A stretch of 64,000 nucleotides of DNA, from NCBI GenBank assembly GCA_024403675.1, contig JAKSRH010000009.1, forward strand, positions 1-64,000. The letters are read 5' to 3'. Below are positions 52,258 to 61,506 of the stretch, piece by piece. Below the pieces are notes generated by a model that saw nothing but the letters and a program-made list of their open reading frames with translations, ran no database searches and was not told where the DNA came from. The DNA is from Saccharofermentans sp. (lineage in GTDB: Bacteria; Bacillota; Clostridia; Saccharofermentanales; Saccharofermentanaceae). Within the stretch, counting starts at the first letter, position 1; every line of letters begins with the position of its first letter. Position numbers and translations under genes: made by a program.

Positions 52258-55011
52258 TTACTTTGCCATCTTACTCTTAATGAGCTTAAATACCTCAGAA
52301 GCAGTAAATGGAATAAGTGCGAGTGGAATAATTACTGCCCAAGCACCAAGAGCAAGTGGAATATTGTCGAAAATTCCATTAACGCCTGGGATGTAAATAA
52401 CTGCAAGAAGAAGCGCAATTGATCCACCAACAGCAACGTTCATAAGCTTATTACCAAAGATACCAATCTTAAATACGGAACTTCTCTCAGAACGAGCTGC
52501 AAATGCTCTAAGAAGCTCAGCAAGAATAAGTGTAGCGAAAGCAACTGTTCTTGCTACTGTAATCTGCTGATCTGCAGTTCCAAAGAAACCTGTCTTGTTA
52601 GTAAGAGCAAAGAGGAATGCAGTTGCTACAGCAACAAAGATTGCAATAGACTGAACTGCTACAGTAGTGAGCATGGACTTATTAATGATTGGCTCACTCT
52701 TCTTACGAGGAGGAAGCTTCATGATACCTGGCTCACCCTCTTCTCTACCAAGTGCCAAAGCTGGGAAGCTATCAGTTACAAGGTTAAGCCACAAAAGCTG
52801 AATAGCTGTAAGTGGAGCAGCAATTCCAGGAATCACTGTATTAGGAATAAGTGAGAGCAAGAAAATTACAAGAATCTCACCTACGTTACAGGAAAGAAGG
52901 AAACTTACGAACTTACGAATGTTAGCGTAAATTACTCGTCCCTGCTCAACTGCCTTAACGATAGTCGCAAAGTTATCGTCCATTAGAATCATGTCAGCAG
53001 AATTCTTAGAAACATCTGTACCAGTAATACCCATAGCAACACCGATATCAGCGGCCTTAAGTGCCATAGCATCATTAACACCATCACCTGTCATGGAAGC
53101 AATGTGATCCTTCTTACGAAGCGCTGTTACGATACGAACCTTATGCTCAGGAGATACTCTAGCATATACATTAGTTGTCTCACATACAGTAAGGAGTTCC
53201 TCATCAGAAATCTTATCAAGCTCAGCTCCAGATAAAGCACCAAAGCCTTCACCCATCATGCCGAGGTTATTAGCGATAGCTACAGCAGAATCCTTGTAGT
53301 CACCTGTAATCATTACTGTTCTGATACCAGCTTCCTTACATACTGCGATAGCATCCTTAGCTTCTTCTCTAGCTGGATCAATCATACCGATAAGACCAAC
53401 AAAAATCATATTATCTTCATGAGAGAAATCTGGCTTAACACCAACCTCATGCTCTCTATATGCAAAAGCAAGAACACGAATAGCCTGGAGGCAGAAGTCA
53501 TGGTTTTGCTTAGTAATCTTATCAAGATACTCAGGTGTCATCTCGTGAACACCATCAACATCAGCATAGTGGCTACATCTGGAAAGAACGATATCAGGAC
53601 CACCCTTTGTGTAGCTTACAACCTTACCATCAACTACACCTGTGTGGTAAGTAGTCATCATCTTACGGTCAGAGTCAAATGGAAGCTCCTCAATTCGTGG
53701 GAACTTATTCATTGTGTGCTCACGAACCATCTCGACCTTAGAACCAAGTGTTGTAAGGGCACCCTCAGTAGGATCACCAATGCAAGTATATTTTCCATCT
53801 TCACCCTTTACGATAGAAGCATCATTACAAAGAACTGCTGCTCTACAAAGAGTCTCTGCTACGCCAGTTGGCTTATATACCTTACCGTCTGCACCAAGGA
53901 TTCTTCCCTCAGGTGCATAACCGTTACCCTCAACGTCATATACATGCATACCGTCGTAGATAACCTGAACTGTCATCTGGTTCTGTGTAAGTGTACCTGT
54001 CTTATCAGAGCAAATAACATCTACACATCCAAGAGTCTCTACAGCGAGAAGTCTCTTAACGATAGCATTGGCCTGAGCCATCTTAGTCATACCGATACTA
54101 AGAACGATAGTAACAACGGCTGCAAGACCCTCAGGAATTGCTGCAACAGCCAAAGATACAGCTGTCATAAGTGCATCCATAACTGGATTCTTCTGAACAA
54201 CTACATCAACAACAAATACGATAATACAAACGATAATGCAAACTACAGCAAGAATCTTACCAAGTGTGTTAAGGCCCTTCTGAAGTGGAGTTGCCTCATC
54301 TTCAATATTTGTGAGCTTGTTAGCAATCTTACCAAGCTCAGTATTCTTACCAGTACCTACAACTACGCCCTTAGCGCGACCATAAGTAACAGCTGTACCC
54401 ATAAAAAGCATGTTACTTCTGTCACCAATGGAGCAGTCCTCAGAAAGAACTACCTCTGCATCCTTGTCAACAGGAACAGACTCGCCTGTAAGAGAAGCCT
54501 CTTCTGCCTTAAGGGAACTAGAACTAATAAGTCTAATATCAGCGGAAATTGCATCACCGGCGTCTATGGAGATGATGTCACCTTCTACGATTCTGTCAGA
54601 ATCAATCATAACGAGCTCGCCGTTACGAATAACCTTAGTCTGAGGAGAGCTCATCTTCTTAAGTGCAGCAAGAGCCTGATCAGCCTTACCTTCCTGATAA
54701 ACACCAAGAATTGCATTCAAAATGATAATAGCGAGGATAACAATTACGTCTACCCATCCCTCAAAACCATTATTCTCCTTAATTGCCATTACAGCAGAAA
54801 GTGCAGCAGCTGCAATAAGGATGATTACCATGGCATCAGCAAACTGAGCCAAGAATTTCTTCCAAAGTGGTTCCTTTTTCTCTTCACCCAAAGAGTTAGG
54901 GCCAAACTTTTCAAGCCTGTTACCAGCTTCTGTTGAGCTTAAGCCGGCATCAGCATCAGCTCCTAATTCCTTAAGTACTTCATCAATTGGTTTAGAAAAA
55001 GCTTTATCCAT
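52258..55011 (-). CDS. Calcium-transporting P-type ATPase (P2A-like)
   Basis: The 917-residue cation pump has ten membrane helices expected. It shows the actuator motif LTGESVPVD, the phosphorylation motif CSDKTGTLTQNQM, MITGDYKDSAVAIA and the hinge MTGDGVNDAMALKAADIGVA. The helix-4 segment AAIPEGLAAVVTI matches Ca2+ ATPases, which have E-G-L at the ion site, so Ca2+ export is likely. The N-terminal cation-ATPase domain is present. It lies downstream of the pgi terminator. Confidence 0.95.
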   Translation of the reverse strand: MDKAFSKPIDEVLKELGADADAGLSSTEAGNRLEKFGPNSLGEEKKEPLWKKFLAQFADAMVIILIAAAALSAVMAIKENNGFEGWVDVIVILAIIILNAILGVYQEGKADQALAALKKMSSPQTKVIRNGELVMIDSDRIVEGDIISIDAGDAISADIRLISSSSLKAEEASLTGESVPVDKDAEVVLSEDCSIGDRSNMLFMGTAVTYGRAKGVVVGTGKNTELGKIANKLTNIEDEATPLQKGLNTLGKILAVVCIIVCIIVFVVDVVVQKNPVMDALMTAVSLAVAAIPEGLAAVVTIVLSIGMTKMAQANAIVKRLLAVETLGCVDVICSDKTGTLTQNQMTVQVIYDGMHVYDVEGNGYAPEGRILGADGKVYKPTGVAETLCRAAVLCNDASIVKGEDGKYTCIGDPTEGALTTLGSKVEMVREHTMNKFPRIEELPFDSDRKMMTTYHTGVVDGKVVSYTKGGPDIVLSRCSHYADVDGVHEMTPEYLDKITKQNHDFCLQAIRVLAFAYREHEVGVKPDFSHEDNMIFVGLIGMIDPAREEAKDAIAVCKEAGIRTVMITGDYKDSAVAIANNLGMMGEGFGALSGAELDKISDEELLTVCETTNVYARVSPEHKVRIVTALRKKDHIASMTGDGVNDAMALKAADIGVAMGITGTDVSKNSADMILMDDNFATIVKAVEQGRVIYANIRKFVSFLLSCNVGEILVIFLLSLIPNTVIPGIAAPLTAIQLLWLNLVTDSFPALALGREEGEPGIMKLPPRKKSEPIINKSMLTTVAVQSIAIFVAVATAFLFALTNKTGFFGTADQQITVARTVAFATLILAELLRAFAARSERSSVFKIGIFGNKLMNVAVGGSIALLLAVIYIPGVNGIFDNIPLALGAWAVIIPLALIPFTASEVFKLIKSKMAK

Positions 55012-55026
55012 ATACTTACCCTTTTC

Positions 55027-55068
55027 TTTTTAGAAAAATCCCGGTCAGCAAACTACGCTAACCGGGAT
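55027..55068 (-). terminator. Terminator of pgi
   Basis: ATCCCGGTCAGC (55038-55049) pairs with GCTAACCGGGAT (55057-55068), with one weak pair. On the minus strand it is followed by TTTTCT. It sits in the 80-bp gap before the P-type ATPase gene. Confidence 0.85.
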
Positions 55069-55091
55069 AAATTAAAACACTCTATTTAGAA

Positions 55092-56441
55092 TCAGCCGTT
55101 AAGTCTAGCCTCGAGAGCTGCCTTCTGATCCTCATAACCTGGCTTACCGAGAAGAGCGAACATGTTCTTCTTGTATGCCTCTACACCTGGCTGGTTAAAT
55201 GGGTTAACAGCGAGGAGGTAACCAGAAATACCACAAGCCTTCTCGAAGAAGTAGATGAGCTCACCAAGGTTGTAAGCTGTCTGCTCTGCCATGTGTACTT
55301 CCATGTTAGGAACCTTACCATCAACGTGAGCAAGGATTGTACCCTGCATAGCCTTCTTATTAACTTCGTTCATATCCATACCAGAGAGGAAGTTAAGACC
55401 ATCAAGGTTAGCTGGGTCATTAGGAATCTCGAAAGACTTACGTGGTGCATCAATAGCAACTACTGTCTCGAACATGATTCTTGCACCCTCCTGGATGAAC
55501 TGACCCATGGAGTGGAGATCTGTTGTGTTATCAACACCAGCAGGCATGATACCACGGAAATCCTTACCCTCAGACTCACCGTAAAGCTGCTTCCACCACT
55601 CTGTCATATAGTGGAAAGATGGCTCATAGTTAACCATAATCTCTGTGGAGTAACCAGAACGGAGGAGACAGTTACGAACTGCAGCATACTGATAGCATGG
55701 GTTCTCCTCAATAGACATCTTCTTATATGCCTTAGAAGCATCCTTAGCACCCTTCATGAGCTCGCGGATATCGATACCTGCAACAGCGATAGGAAGAAGT
55801 CCAACAGCTGTAAGAACAGAGAAACGACCACCGATATCATCAGGTACTACGAAAGACTCATAACCCTCAGCATCTGCGAGACCCTTAAGAGCTCCACGAG
55901 CCTTATCTGTTGTAGCGTAGATACGATTCTTAGCCTCTTCCTTACCATACTTGTTCTCCATGTAAGCACGGAGGATACGGAAAGCGATTGCTGGCTCTGT
56001 TGTTGTACCAGACTTAGAAATAATATTAAGGGAAACGTCCTTACCCTCGATAATATCCATCATGTCTGCGAGGTATGTAGCAGAGATGGAGTTACCGCAG
56101 AAAATAATCTGTGGGGACTTACGAACCTTCTTAGATGCAACATTTGCAAAAGAGTGGCTGAGCATCTCGATTACTGCTCTAGCTCCGAGGTAGGAACCAC
56201 CGATACCGATAACGATGAGAACGTCTGTATCTCTTCTAATCTTCTTAGCAGCCTTCTGAATTCTAGAGAACTCTTCCTTATCATAGTTAGAAGGAAGATC
56301 AAGCCATCCGAGGAAGTCATTTCCAGGACCATTCTTCTTGTGGAGCATATCGTGAGCTACCTTAACCTGTGGCTCCATACGCTTAACTGCTTCTTCACCG
56401 CCAATAAATGGCAATACATTAGAGTAATCAAATGTAATCAT
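55092..56441 (-). CDS. pgi: Glucose-6-phosphate isomerase
   Basis: The 449-residue glycolytic enzyme interconverts glucose-6-phosphate and fructose-6-phosphate. Signatures are [31 protein letters not shown] and [16 protein letters not shown]; the sugar isomerase domains are complete at the Gram-positive length. The start at 56439-56441 has AGGAG 8 nt upstream; the longer frame to 56477 has none. Confidence 0.97.
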   Translation of the reverse strand: MITFDYSNVLPFIGGEEAVKRMEPQVKVAHDMLHKKNGPGNDFLGWLDLPSNYDKEEFSRIQKAAKKIRRDTDVLIVIGIGGSYLGARAVIEMLSHSFANVASKKVRKSPQIIFCGNSISATYLADMMDIIEGKDVSLNIISKSGTTTEPAIAFRILRAYMENKYGKEEAKNRIYATTDKARGALKGLADAEGYESFVVPDDIGGRFSVLTAVGLLPIAVAGIDIRELMKGAKDASKAYKKMSIEENPCYQYAAVRNCLLRSGYSTEIMVNYEPSFHYMTEWWKQLYGESEGKDFRGIMPAGVDNTTDLHSMGQFIQEGARIMFETVVAIDAPRKSFEIPNDPANLDGLNFLSGMDMNEVNKKAMQGTILAHVDGKVPNMEVHMAEQTAYNLGELIYFFEKACGISGYLLAVNPFNQPGVEAYKKNMFALLGKPGYEDQKAALEARLNG

Positions 56442-56523
56442 GTTTTTTCTCCTATTAGAAAAATTAATTATTTTCAAACCGTAACAGAGTATACACCCAT
56501 ATACGCCTAAAATATATCAAATT

Positions 56524-56570
56524 TTTATGTAAAAAGAGGCATTTTTCAAGAAAATTGAAAAATAACCTCT
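56524..56570 (-). terminator. Terminator after the SufC-SufB pair
   Basis: AGAGG plus ATTTTTCAA (56535-56549) pairs with TTGAAAAAT plus CCTCT (56555-56570), with a small bulge. On the minus strand it is followed by TTTTTACAT. Confidence 0.7.
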
Positions 56571-56587
56571 ATTTAGCCTAATATTTA

Positions 56588-57520
56588 TTACTTAAGGAAT
56601 CCGTTGATAATCTGTTCCTCAGCCTCTGCTTCTGTAAGACCCAAAGTCATAAGCTTATTAAGCTGATCTCCAGCAATCTTACCAATAGCTGCCTCATGAA
56701 CGAGCATAGCATCAACATTGTTTGCCTCAAGGGATGGAACTGCAAGAATACGACCATTATCCATAATGATGGAGTCACATTCTGTGTGACCAGAACATCT
56801 AGCATCACCTCTGATACAAAGATCAAGCTTCTGGTATGAAGTGTCTCTTGCTACAGATCTAGATACGATATCAGCAGAGGAACCATCACCCTCAAGAATT
56901 ACATTATAAATACTATCTGCCTGCTGAACCCCATGAGTCATAAGTCTCTCATGAACTACAAGCTTAGCATCTGCCTTCAAAGTAGCATTAGTTGTACGCT
57001 TTGTGGAGTCTACGCCCTTAATCTGAACCATCTCCATCTCCATGCTACTACCCTCTTCCATGTTAACCTCTGTTACAGGATTGAGGATGCGCTTACCGTC
57101 ACCATCACCGTCACCGTAATGCTTCTCAACATATTTAACCTTGGAATTCTTACCAATAAAGAATCTATGCACACCATCATGCTGAGAATCCTGCTTACCG
57201 CAATTGTGAATACCACAACCAGCTACAATAACTACATCACAATCATCTTCAATAAAGAAATCGTTATAAACTGTCTCCTTAATGCCAGAAGCACTGATAA
57301 CTACAGGAATATGTACGCTCTCCTTCTTAGTTCCAGCCTTTACTCTGATATCGATACCAGTACCATCTTCCTTGCTAACAATATCAATATTAGCTGTTGT
57401 ATTACGACCAGCAAGTTTACTATTAGCTCTGAAGTTATATGCACCTACAGGAACCTCATGGAGGTCTGCAAGCTCTTCTATCATTCTCTTCTGAATTTCA
57501 TCCATCTGAATGTCAGCCAT
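56588..57520 (-). CDS. sufB: Short SufB/SufD-like Fe-S assembly scaffold
   Basis: The 310-residue protein is a SufBD-type beta-helix core protein, much shorter than typical SufB (about 470). Recognisable parts are VHRFFIGKNSKVKYVEKHYG, CSGHTECDSIIMDNGRILAV and VHEAAIGKIAGDQLNKLMTLGL, close to the conserved C-terminal SufB pattern. It should form a complex with the SufC ATPase encoded 12 nt upstream. No SufS, SufU or SufD gene lies nearby, so this matches the minimal two-gene SUF-like (SMS) arrangement known from anaerobes. Confidence 0.9.
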   Translation of the reverse strand: MADIQMDEIQKRMIEELADLHEVPVGAYNFRANSKLAGRNTTANIDIVSKEDGTGIDIRVKAGTKKESVHIPVVISASGIKETVYNDFFIEDDCDVVIVAGCGIHNCGKQDSQHDGVHRFFIGKNSKVKYVEKHYGDGDGDGKRILNPVTEVNMEEGSSMEMEMVQIKGVDSTKRTTNATLKADAKLVVHERLMTHGVQQADSIYNVILEGDGSSADIVSRSVARDTSYQKLDLCIRGDARCSGHTECDSIIMDNGRILAVPSLEANNVDAMLVHEAAIGKIAGDQLNKLMTLGLTEAEAEEQIINGFLK

Positions 57521-57531
57521 GATTAACCTCC

Positions 57532-58260
57532 TTAATTAAGCATGCTACAGGAATCGACTGCAGCATCTGTGCCTGTAATAGTAGGAAGAATATCTTCTCC
57601 CTTACCCTGTGTCTTTACCTTACCATTTGCAAGAACGACAATCTCGTCAGCAATCTTTAGAAGTCTTTCCTGGTGTGAAATAACCACAACAGAACCTGAT
57701 GTACGCTCAGCGCGCATCTTTTCGAAGATTCTTGTAAGATTCTGGAAACTCCAAAGGTCAATACCTGCCTCTGGCTCATCAAATACAGAAAGCTTAACGT
57801 CACGAGCAATTACCGTAGCAATCTCAATTCTCTTAAGCTCTCCACCTGAAAGGGAACCGTTAACTTCACGATTAATATAGTCTCTAGCACAAAGGCCTAC
57901 CTCAGACAAATATGTACATGCCTCTGCTACCTTAAGGTCCTTACCTGCTGCAATTCTAAGAAGGTCAATAACCTTGATACCCTTAAACTTAACCGGCTGC
58001 TGGAAGGCAAAACCTACACCCTTACGTGCGCGGTCAGTAATATTCATGTCTGTGATATCTTCACCATCAAGAATGATTCTTCCTGATGTTGGTTTAATAA
58101 TTCCTGCAATAAGTTTAGCAAGTGTAGACTTTCCACCACCATTAGGACCAGTAATAACAGTAAACTTACCGTCGCTAATTGTGAGAGTTAAGTCTTTAAT
58201 GATTTCTTTATTGTCGCCGTTATCCTCGACGCCATAAGATATGTTCTTTAACTCGAGCAT
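57532..58260 (-). CDS. sufC: SufC-like Fe-S assembly ATPase
   Basis: The 242-residue ABC-type ATPase has Walker A GPNGGGKST, the signature LSGGELKR, Walker B LSVFDEPEAGID and the switch His in VVVISHQERL. It lacks membrane partners, and its neighbour is the SufB-like protein, so it should drive Fe-S scaffold remodelling rather than transport. The C terminus ends in DSCSMLN with a Cys. A TATAAT lies at 58300-58305 on the minus strand. The gene is divergent from the DUF4364 gene. Confidence 0.93.
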   Translation of the reverse strand: MLELKNISYGVEDNGDNKEIIKDLTLTISDGKFTVITGPNGGGKSTLAKLIAGIIKPTSGRIILDGEDITDMNITDRARKGVGFAFQQPVKFKGIKVIDLLRIAAGKDLKVAEACTYLSEVGLCARDYINREVNGSLSGGELKRIEIATVIARDVKLSVFDEPEAGIDLWSFQNLTRIFEKMRAERTSGSVVVISHQERLLKIADEIVVLANGKVKTQGKGEDILPTITGTDAAVDSCSMLN

Positions 58261-58317
58261 TTGTATTTCCTTTTCACTTATATTTATTAGCTATCGACTA
58301 TTATACAGCATGAAGCA

Positions 58318-58346
58318 TTCAAAAATGACCCCAATTCATATATAAT
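58318..58346 (+). promoter_or_regulatory. Promoter of the DUF4364 gene; predicts a leaderless mRNA
   Basis: TTCAAA (58318-58323) and a consensus TATAAT (58341-58346) are spaced by 17 bp. The ATG at 58354 is 7 nt past the -10 box, where transcription should start. No ribosome binding site is seen. Confidence 0.7.
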
Positions 58347-58353
58347 TTCATCT

Positions 58354-58896
58354 ATGGACAACGGTAACACGACAGATAGTAAGATTTTGATACTTTATTT
58401 GGTTAAAAACGCACCTGGCGTAAGCTATCAGATGCTTATGGATAAGTGTATGGAATCTTTGTATACCGATTTTTTTGTTTTTTCTCAGTGTTATAACGAG
58501 CTTATTGCTGGTAATCTCATGGATAAATCTGACGTCGATACTGGCACGGGTGAAGTATTGGGCACAAATGAGACTTTGCACATAACTGCTGGTGGTGAAG
58601 CAATCCTTGATGATGTAAGAGATTTTGTTAACCCACAGGTAATGGGTTATCTTCGTAAGGCAGCTCAAGAACTTAAGGAAGCACTCGAGGAGCAAAACTC
58701 TGTAAAGGCCTTCGCTGAACCAATAGTAGATAAACCTGGCAAATACTTAGTTAAACTTACAAATACCAAAGAAAATAAAAATTTTGAGTGTAGCTTCGTC
58801 TGTGAAAGTAAAGAAGAAGCCGACAAAATTCTTGCCTCTTGGCGCAATAATTCTAATTCCATAATGGATAATTTCATCTCTGCTCTTAACAGCTAA
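58354..58896 (+). CDS. DUF4364 family protein
   Basis: The 180-residue protein begins with a winged-helix-like domain (about 8-90: ILILYLVKNAPGVSYQMLMD, then a wing with VLGTNETLHITAGGEAIL). A small alpha/beta domain follows (about 115-175). DUF4364 proteins are common in Clostridia and look like transcription factors, but no function is established. The start codon appears to be the first base of its mRNA. Confidence 0.9.
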   Translation: MDNGNTTDSKILILYLVKNAPGVSYQMLMDKCMESLYTDFFVFSQCYNELIAGNLMDKSDVDTGTGEVLGTNETLHITAGGEAILDDVRDFVNPQVMGYLRKAAQELKEALEEQNSVKAFAEPIVDKPGKYLVKLTNTKENKNFECSFVCESKEEADKILASWRNNSNSIMDNFISALNS

Positions 58897-58916
58897 TCCA
58901 AAACTCAACATTTATT

Positions 58917-58945
58917 TTGCTTTTCATCTCCTAGCGCAATATAAT
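58917..58945 (+). promoter_or_regulatory. Promoter of the amino acid binding-protein gene
   Basis: TTGCTT (58917-58922) and TATAAT (58940-58945) are spaced by 17 bp, 37 bp before the ATG, with AAGGAGAGAAGG between. Confidence 0.75.
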
Positions 58946-58982
58946 AGTCAACGTATTATCTATTAATAAAGGAGAGAAGGAA

Positions 58983-59747
58983 ATGAAGAAGATTTTAACA
59001 AAGGTTCTCGCTTTGACAGTAATCGCTTCCATGGCATTCGCATTTGCTGGATGCTCCAAGAAGAAGCTTGTTGAGAAGGGTAAGCTCATTATGGCAACAA
59101 ATGCATATTTCCCACCATATGAGTATTACGATGGTACAACAATCGTAGGTATTGATGCTGAGATTGCTCAGGCTATCGCTGATGATCTCGGTCTCGAGCT
59201 CGAAATCGTTGACGTAGAGTTCGACTCTATCATCGCTGGTGTACAGGCTGGTAAGTACGATATCGGTATGGCTGGTATGACAGTTACTGATGAGAGAAAG
59301 CAGAGTGTAAACTTTACTGCATCTTACGCTACAGGTATCCAGTCAGTAATCGTTACAGAGGATTCCCCTATCACATCTGTTGAAGATCTTATTGACGGTG
59401 ATTATGTAGTTGGTGTTCAGCAGGGTACTACTGGTGATATCTACATGACAGACGAAGTTGGTGACGACAGAATCGACCGTTACTCCAAGGGTAACGACGC
59501 AGTTCTTGCTCTTACTCAGGGTAAGGTTGACGCAGTTGTTATTGATAATCAGCCAGCAATTGCTTACGTAGCTGCAAACGAAGGTCTTAAGATTCTTGAT
59601 ACACCTTATGCTATAGAGGATTATGCTATCTGTGTAAGACTTGATAACGATGAGCTACTTAGCGATATCGACGCATCTCTTGCTAAGCTTCAGGCTGACG
59701 GCACAATCGATGCTATCATTTCTAAGTACATCCCAGCTGATAGCTAA
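58983..59747 (+). CDS. Amino acid ABC transporter substrate-binding lipoprotein
   Basis: The 254-residue SBP_bac_3 protein has a signal peptide with lipobox FAFAGC (Cys24). ATNAYFPPYEYYDG and GIDAEIAQAIADDLG are typical of polar amino acid binding proteins, as is the AGMTVTDERKQSVNFTASY segment. The ligand is unknown. It precedes permease and ATPase genes and is separated from them by a terminator, which should keep the binding protein in excess. Confidence 0.95.
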   Translation: MKKILTKVLALTVIASMAFAFAGCSKKKLVEKGKLIMATNAYFPPYEYYDGTTIVGIDAEIAQAIADDLGLELEIVDVEFDSIIAGVQAGKYDIGMAGMTVTDERKQSVNFTASYATGIQSVIVTEDSPITSVEDLIDGDYVVGVQQGTTGDIYMTDEVGDDRIDRYSKGNDAVLALTQGKVDAVVIDNQPAIAYVAANEGLKILDTPYAIEDYAICVRLDNDELLSDIDASLAKLQADGTIDAIISKYIPADS

Positions 59748-59771
59748 TTAAATCATTTGGATAATACTGTG

Positions 59772-59806
59772 ACTCCCGATTAGTTCATACTAGTCGGGAG
59801 TTTTTA
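59772..59806 (+). terminator. Intercistronic terminator after the binding-protein gene
   Basis: ACTCCCGATTAGT (59772-59784) pairs with ACTAGTCGGGAGT (59789-59801), with one G-U pair, followed by TTTTATTT. Partial read-through would feed the permease gene. Confidence 0.88.
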
Positions 59807-59876
59807 TTTCCACTTTATTTCCCATAGAAATTTAATTAAAATAATTAAGTTAATTAAAAATAAAGGAATTTGTGTA

Positions 59877-60635
59877 ATGAATTACTTATTGCTCGCGACT
59901 CTTGCCATGCCACAATGGCTCCAGAAGCTTAAGTCAGATTTTATACTTAACTTCGTTGACGACGACCGCTACATGTATATCGTTAAAGGTCTTATTGTTA
60001 CTGCTGAGGTAACTTTCTTTGCGACTCTCCTTGGTATAGTGCTTGGTGCCCTCGTCGCTATTATTAGATCTACTCACGACAAGCTTGCTCCTACTATGAG
60101 GATGGGAGCGCCTAAGGTAGCACTTAAAATTGTAAATGCTATTTCGCAGGTATATCTTACTGTTATTCGTGGTACCCCTGTTGTAGTACAGCTCATGATT
60201 GCATACTTCATTATTTTTGTTACCTCTAATAACAAAGTTCTTATCGCGGTTCTTGCCTTTGGCTTTAACTCCGGTGCCTATGTCGCAGAGATTATTCGAA
60301 GTGGAATTATGAGTATCGATAACGGTCAGTTTGAGGCTGGTCGTTCCCTTGGTTTTAACTACGCACAAACAATGATTTATATCATTATTCCTCAGGCTTT
60401 TAAGAATGTCCTCCCTGCTCTTGCAAATGAGTTTATCGTTCTTCTTAAAGAGACATCCATCTCTGGTTACGTTGGACTTCAAGACTTAGCACGAGGCGGT
60501 GACGTAATCAGAAGCCGTACTTACTCTGCGTTTATGCCACTTCTCGCTGTAGCTGCAATTTACCTTATTATCGTAATGTTCTTCAGCAAATTGGTAACAA
60601 TGCTCGAAAGGAGACTACGTAACAGTGAGCGCTAA
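59877..60635 (+). CDS. Amino acid ABC transporter permease
   Basis: The 252-residue His/Glu/Gln-family permease has about five membrane helices. The EAA loop is visible in [20 protein letters not shown] followed by [16 protein letters not shown] short polar N terminus precedes the first helix. AAAGGA lies before the ATG. Its end overlaps the ATPase gene by 11 nt. Confidence 0.95.
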   Translation: MNYLLLATLAMPQWLQKLKSDFILNFVDDDRYMYIVKGLIVTAEVTFFATLLGIVLGALVAIIRSTHDKLAPTMRMGAPKVALKIVNAISQVYLTVIRGTPVVVQLMIAYFIIFVTSNNKVLIAVLAFGFNSGAYVAEIIRSGIMSIDNGQFEAGRSLGFNYAQTMIYIIIPQAFKNVLPALANEFIVLLKETSISGYVGLQDLARGGDVIRSRTYSAFMPLLAVAAIYLIIVMFFSKLVTMLERRLRNSER

Positions 60636-61374
60636 TAACGACGTAATTATTGATGTAAAGGGTCTTAAGAAATACTACAAGGGAGATGAAATAAAAGCTC
60701 TCGACGATATTACAACCACTATCAAAAAGGGTGAAGTTGTAGCGATTATCGGCCCTTCAGGATCTGGTAAATCCACTTTCCTTAGATCCCTTAACCTTCT
60801 CGAGGTACCTACTGATGGTACTATCCTTTTTGAGAACACAGATATCACATCCCCTGAGACAAACATAAATGTTCTTCGTCAGAAGATGGGCATGGTTTTC
60901 CAGCACTTTAATCTCTTCCCACACTTATCCGTTATGGATAACATGACACTTGCTCCACGTAAGCTTCTTAAGATGAGTAAGGATGATGCTGAGAAAAAGG
61001 CAAAAGATCTTCTTAAAATGGTTGCCCTCGAGGATAGAGCGCGTGCTTTCCCTAGCCAGCTTTCTGGTGGTCAGAAACAGCGTATAGCTATCGTGCGTGC
61101 ACTCATGATGTCACCTGACGTGCTTCTTTTTGACGAGCCTACTTCTGCCCTCGACCCTGAGATGGTAGGAGAGGTTCTCGACGTTATGAAAAAGCTTGCG
61201 CAAGAAGGTATGACAATGGCAGTGGTTACCCACGAAATGGGTTTTGCCCGTGAAGTAGCTTCTCGTGTTATCTTTATGGAAAACGGACGTATTGCACTTG
61301 AAGGCACACCAGAAGAAGTGTTTAATAACCCTTCCAATGAAAGACTTAAAACTTTCCTCGCAAAAGTTCTCTAA
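60625..61374 (+). CDS. Amino acid ABC transporter ATP-binding protein
   Basis: The 249-residue ATPase has Walker [10 protein letters not shown], the Q-loop in FQHFNLFPH, signature LSGGQKQR, Walker [15 protein letters not shown] and the switch His in VVTHEMGFA, all typical of GlnQ/ArtP-type proteins. The start is GTG with AAGGAGA upstream. It completes the importer with the permease and binding protein. Confidence 0.97.
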   Translation: MSANNDVIIDVKGLKKYYKGDEIKALDDITTTIKKGEVVAIIGPSGSGKSTFLRSLNLLEVPTDGTILFENTDITSPETNINVLRQKMGMVFQHFNLFPHLSVMDNMTLAPRKLLKMSKDDAEKKAKDLLKMVALEDRARAFPSQLSGGQKQRIAIVRALMMSPDVLLFDEPTSALDPEMVGEVLDVMKKLAQEGMTMAVVTHEMGFAREVASRVIFMENGRIALEGTPEEVFNNPSNERLKTFLAKVL

Positions 61375-61412
61375 TAATCAAAACAATTTAGTATTTATAC
61401 TCGCAATGTTAC

Positions 61413-61450
61413 ACTGAGGTTATTTTTTAATAAAATACCTCAGTTTTTGC
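61413..61450 (+). terminator. Terminator of the amino acid transporter operon
   Basis: ACTGAGGT-ATTTT pairs with AAAAT-ACCTCAGT (61413-61444) with a one-base bulge, followed by TTTTTG. Confidence 0.85.
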
Positions 61451-61506
61451 ATATTTATAGATATTTTTTATTATATAATGTCCGCGAATAAGCGAGGAGA
61501 TATATT

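Noticed and set aside
59748-59876. Riboswitch between the amino acid binding-protein and permease genes
   Set aside because: The only clear structure is a simple terminator hairpin (59772-59801) directly after the upstream gene; no aptamer-like conserved fold is visible.
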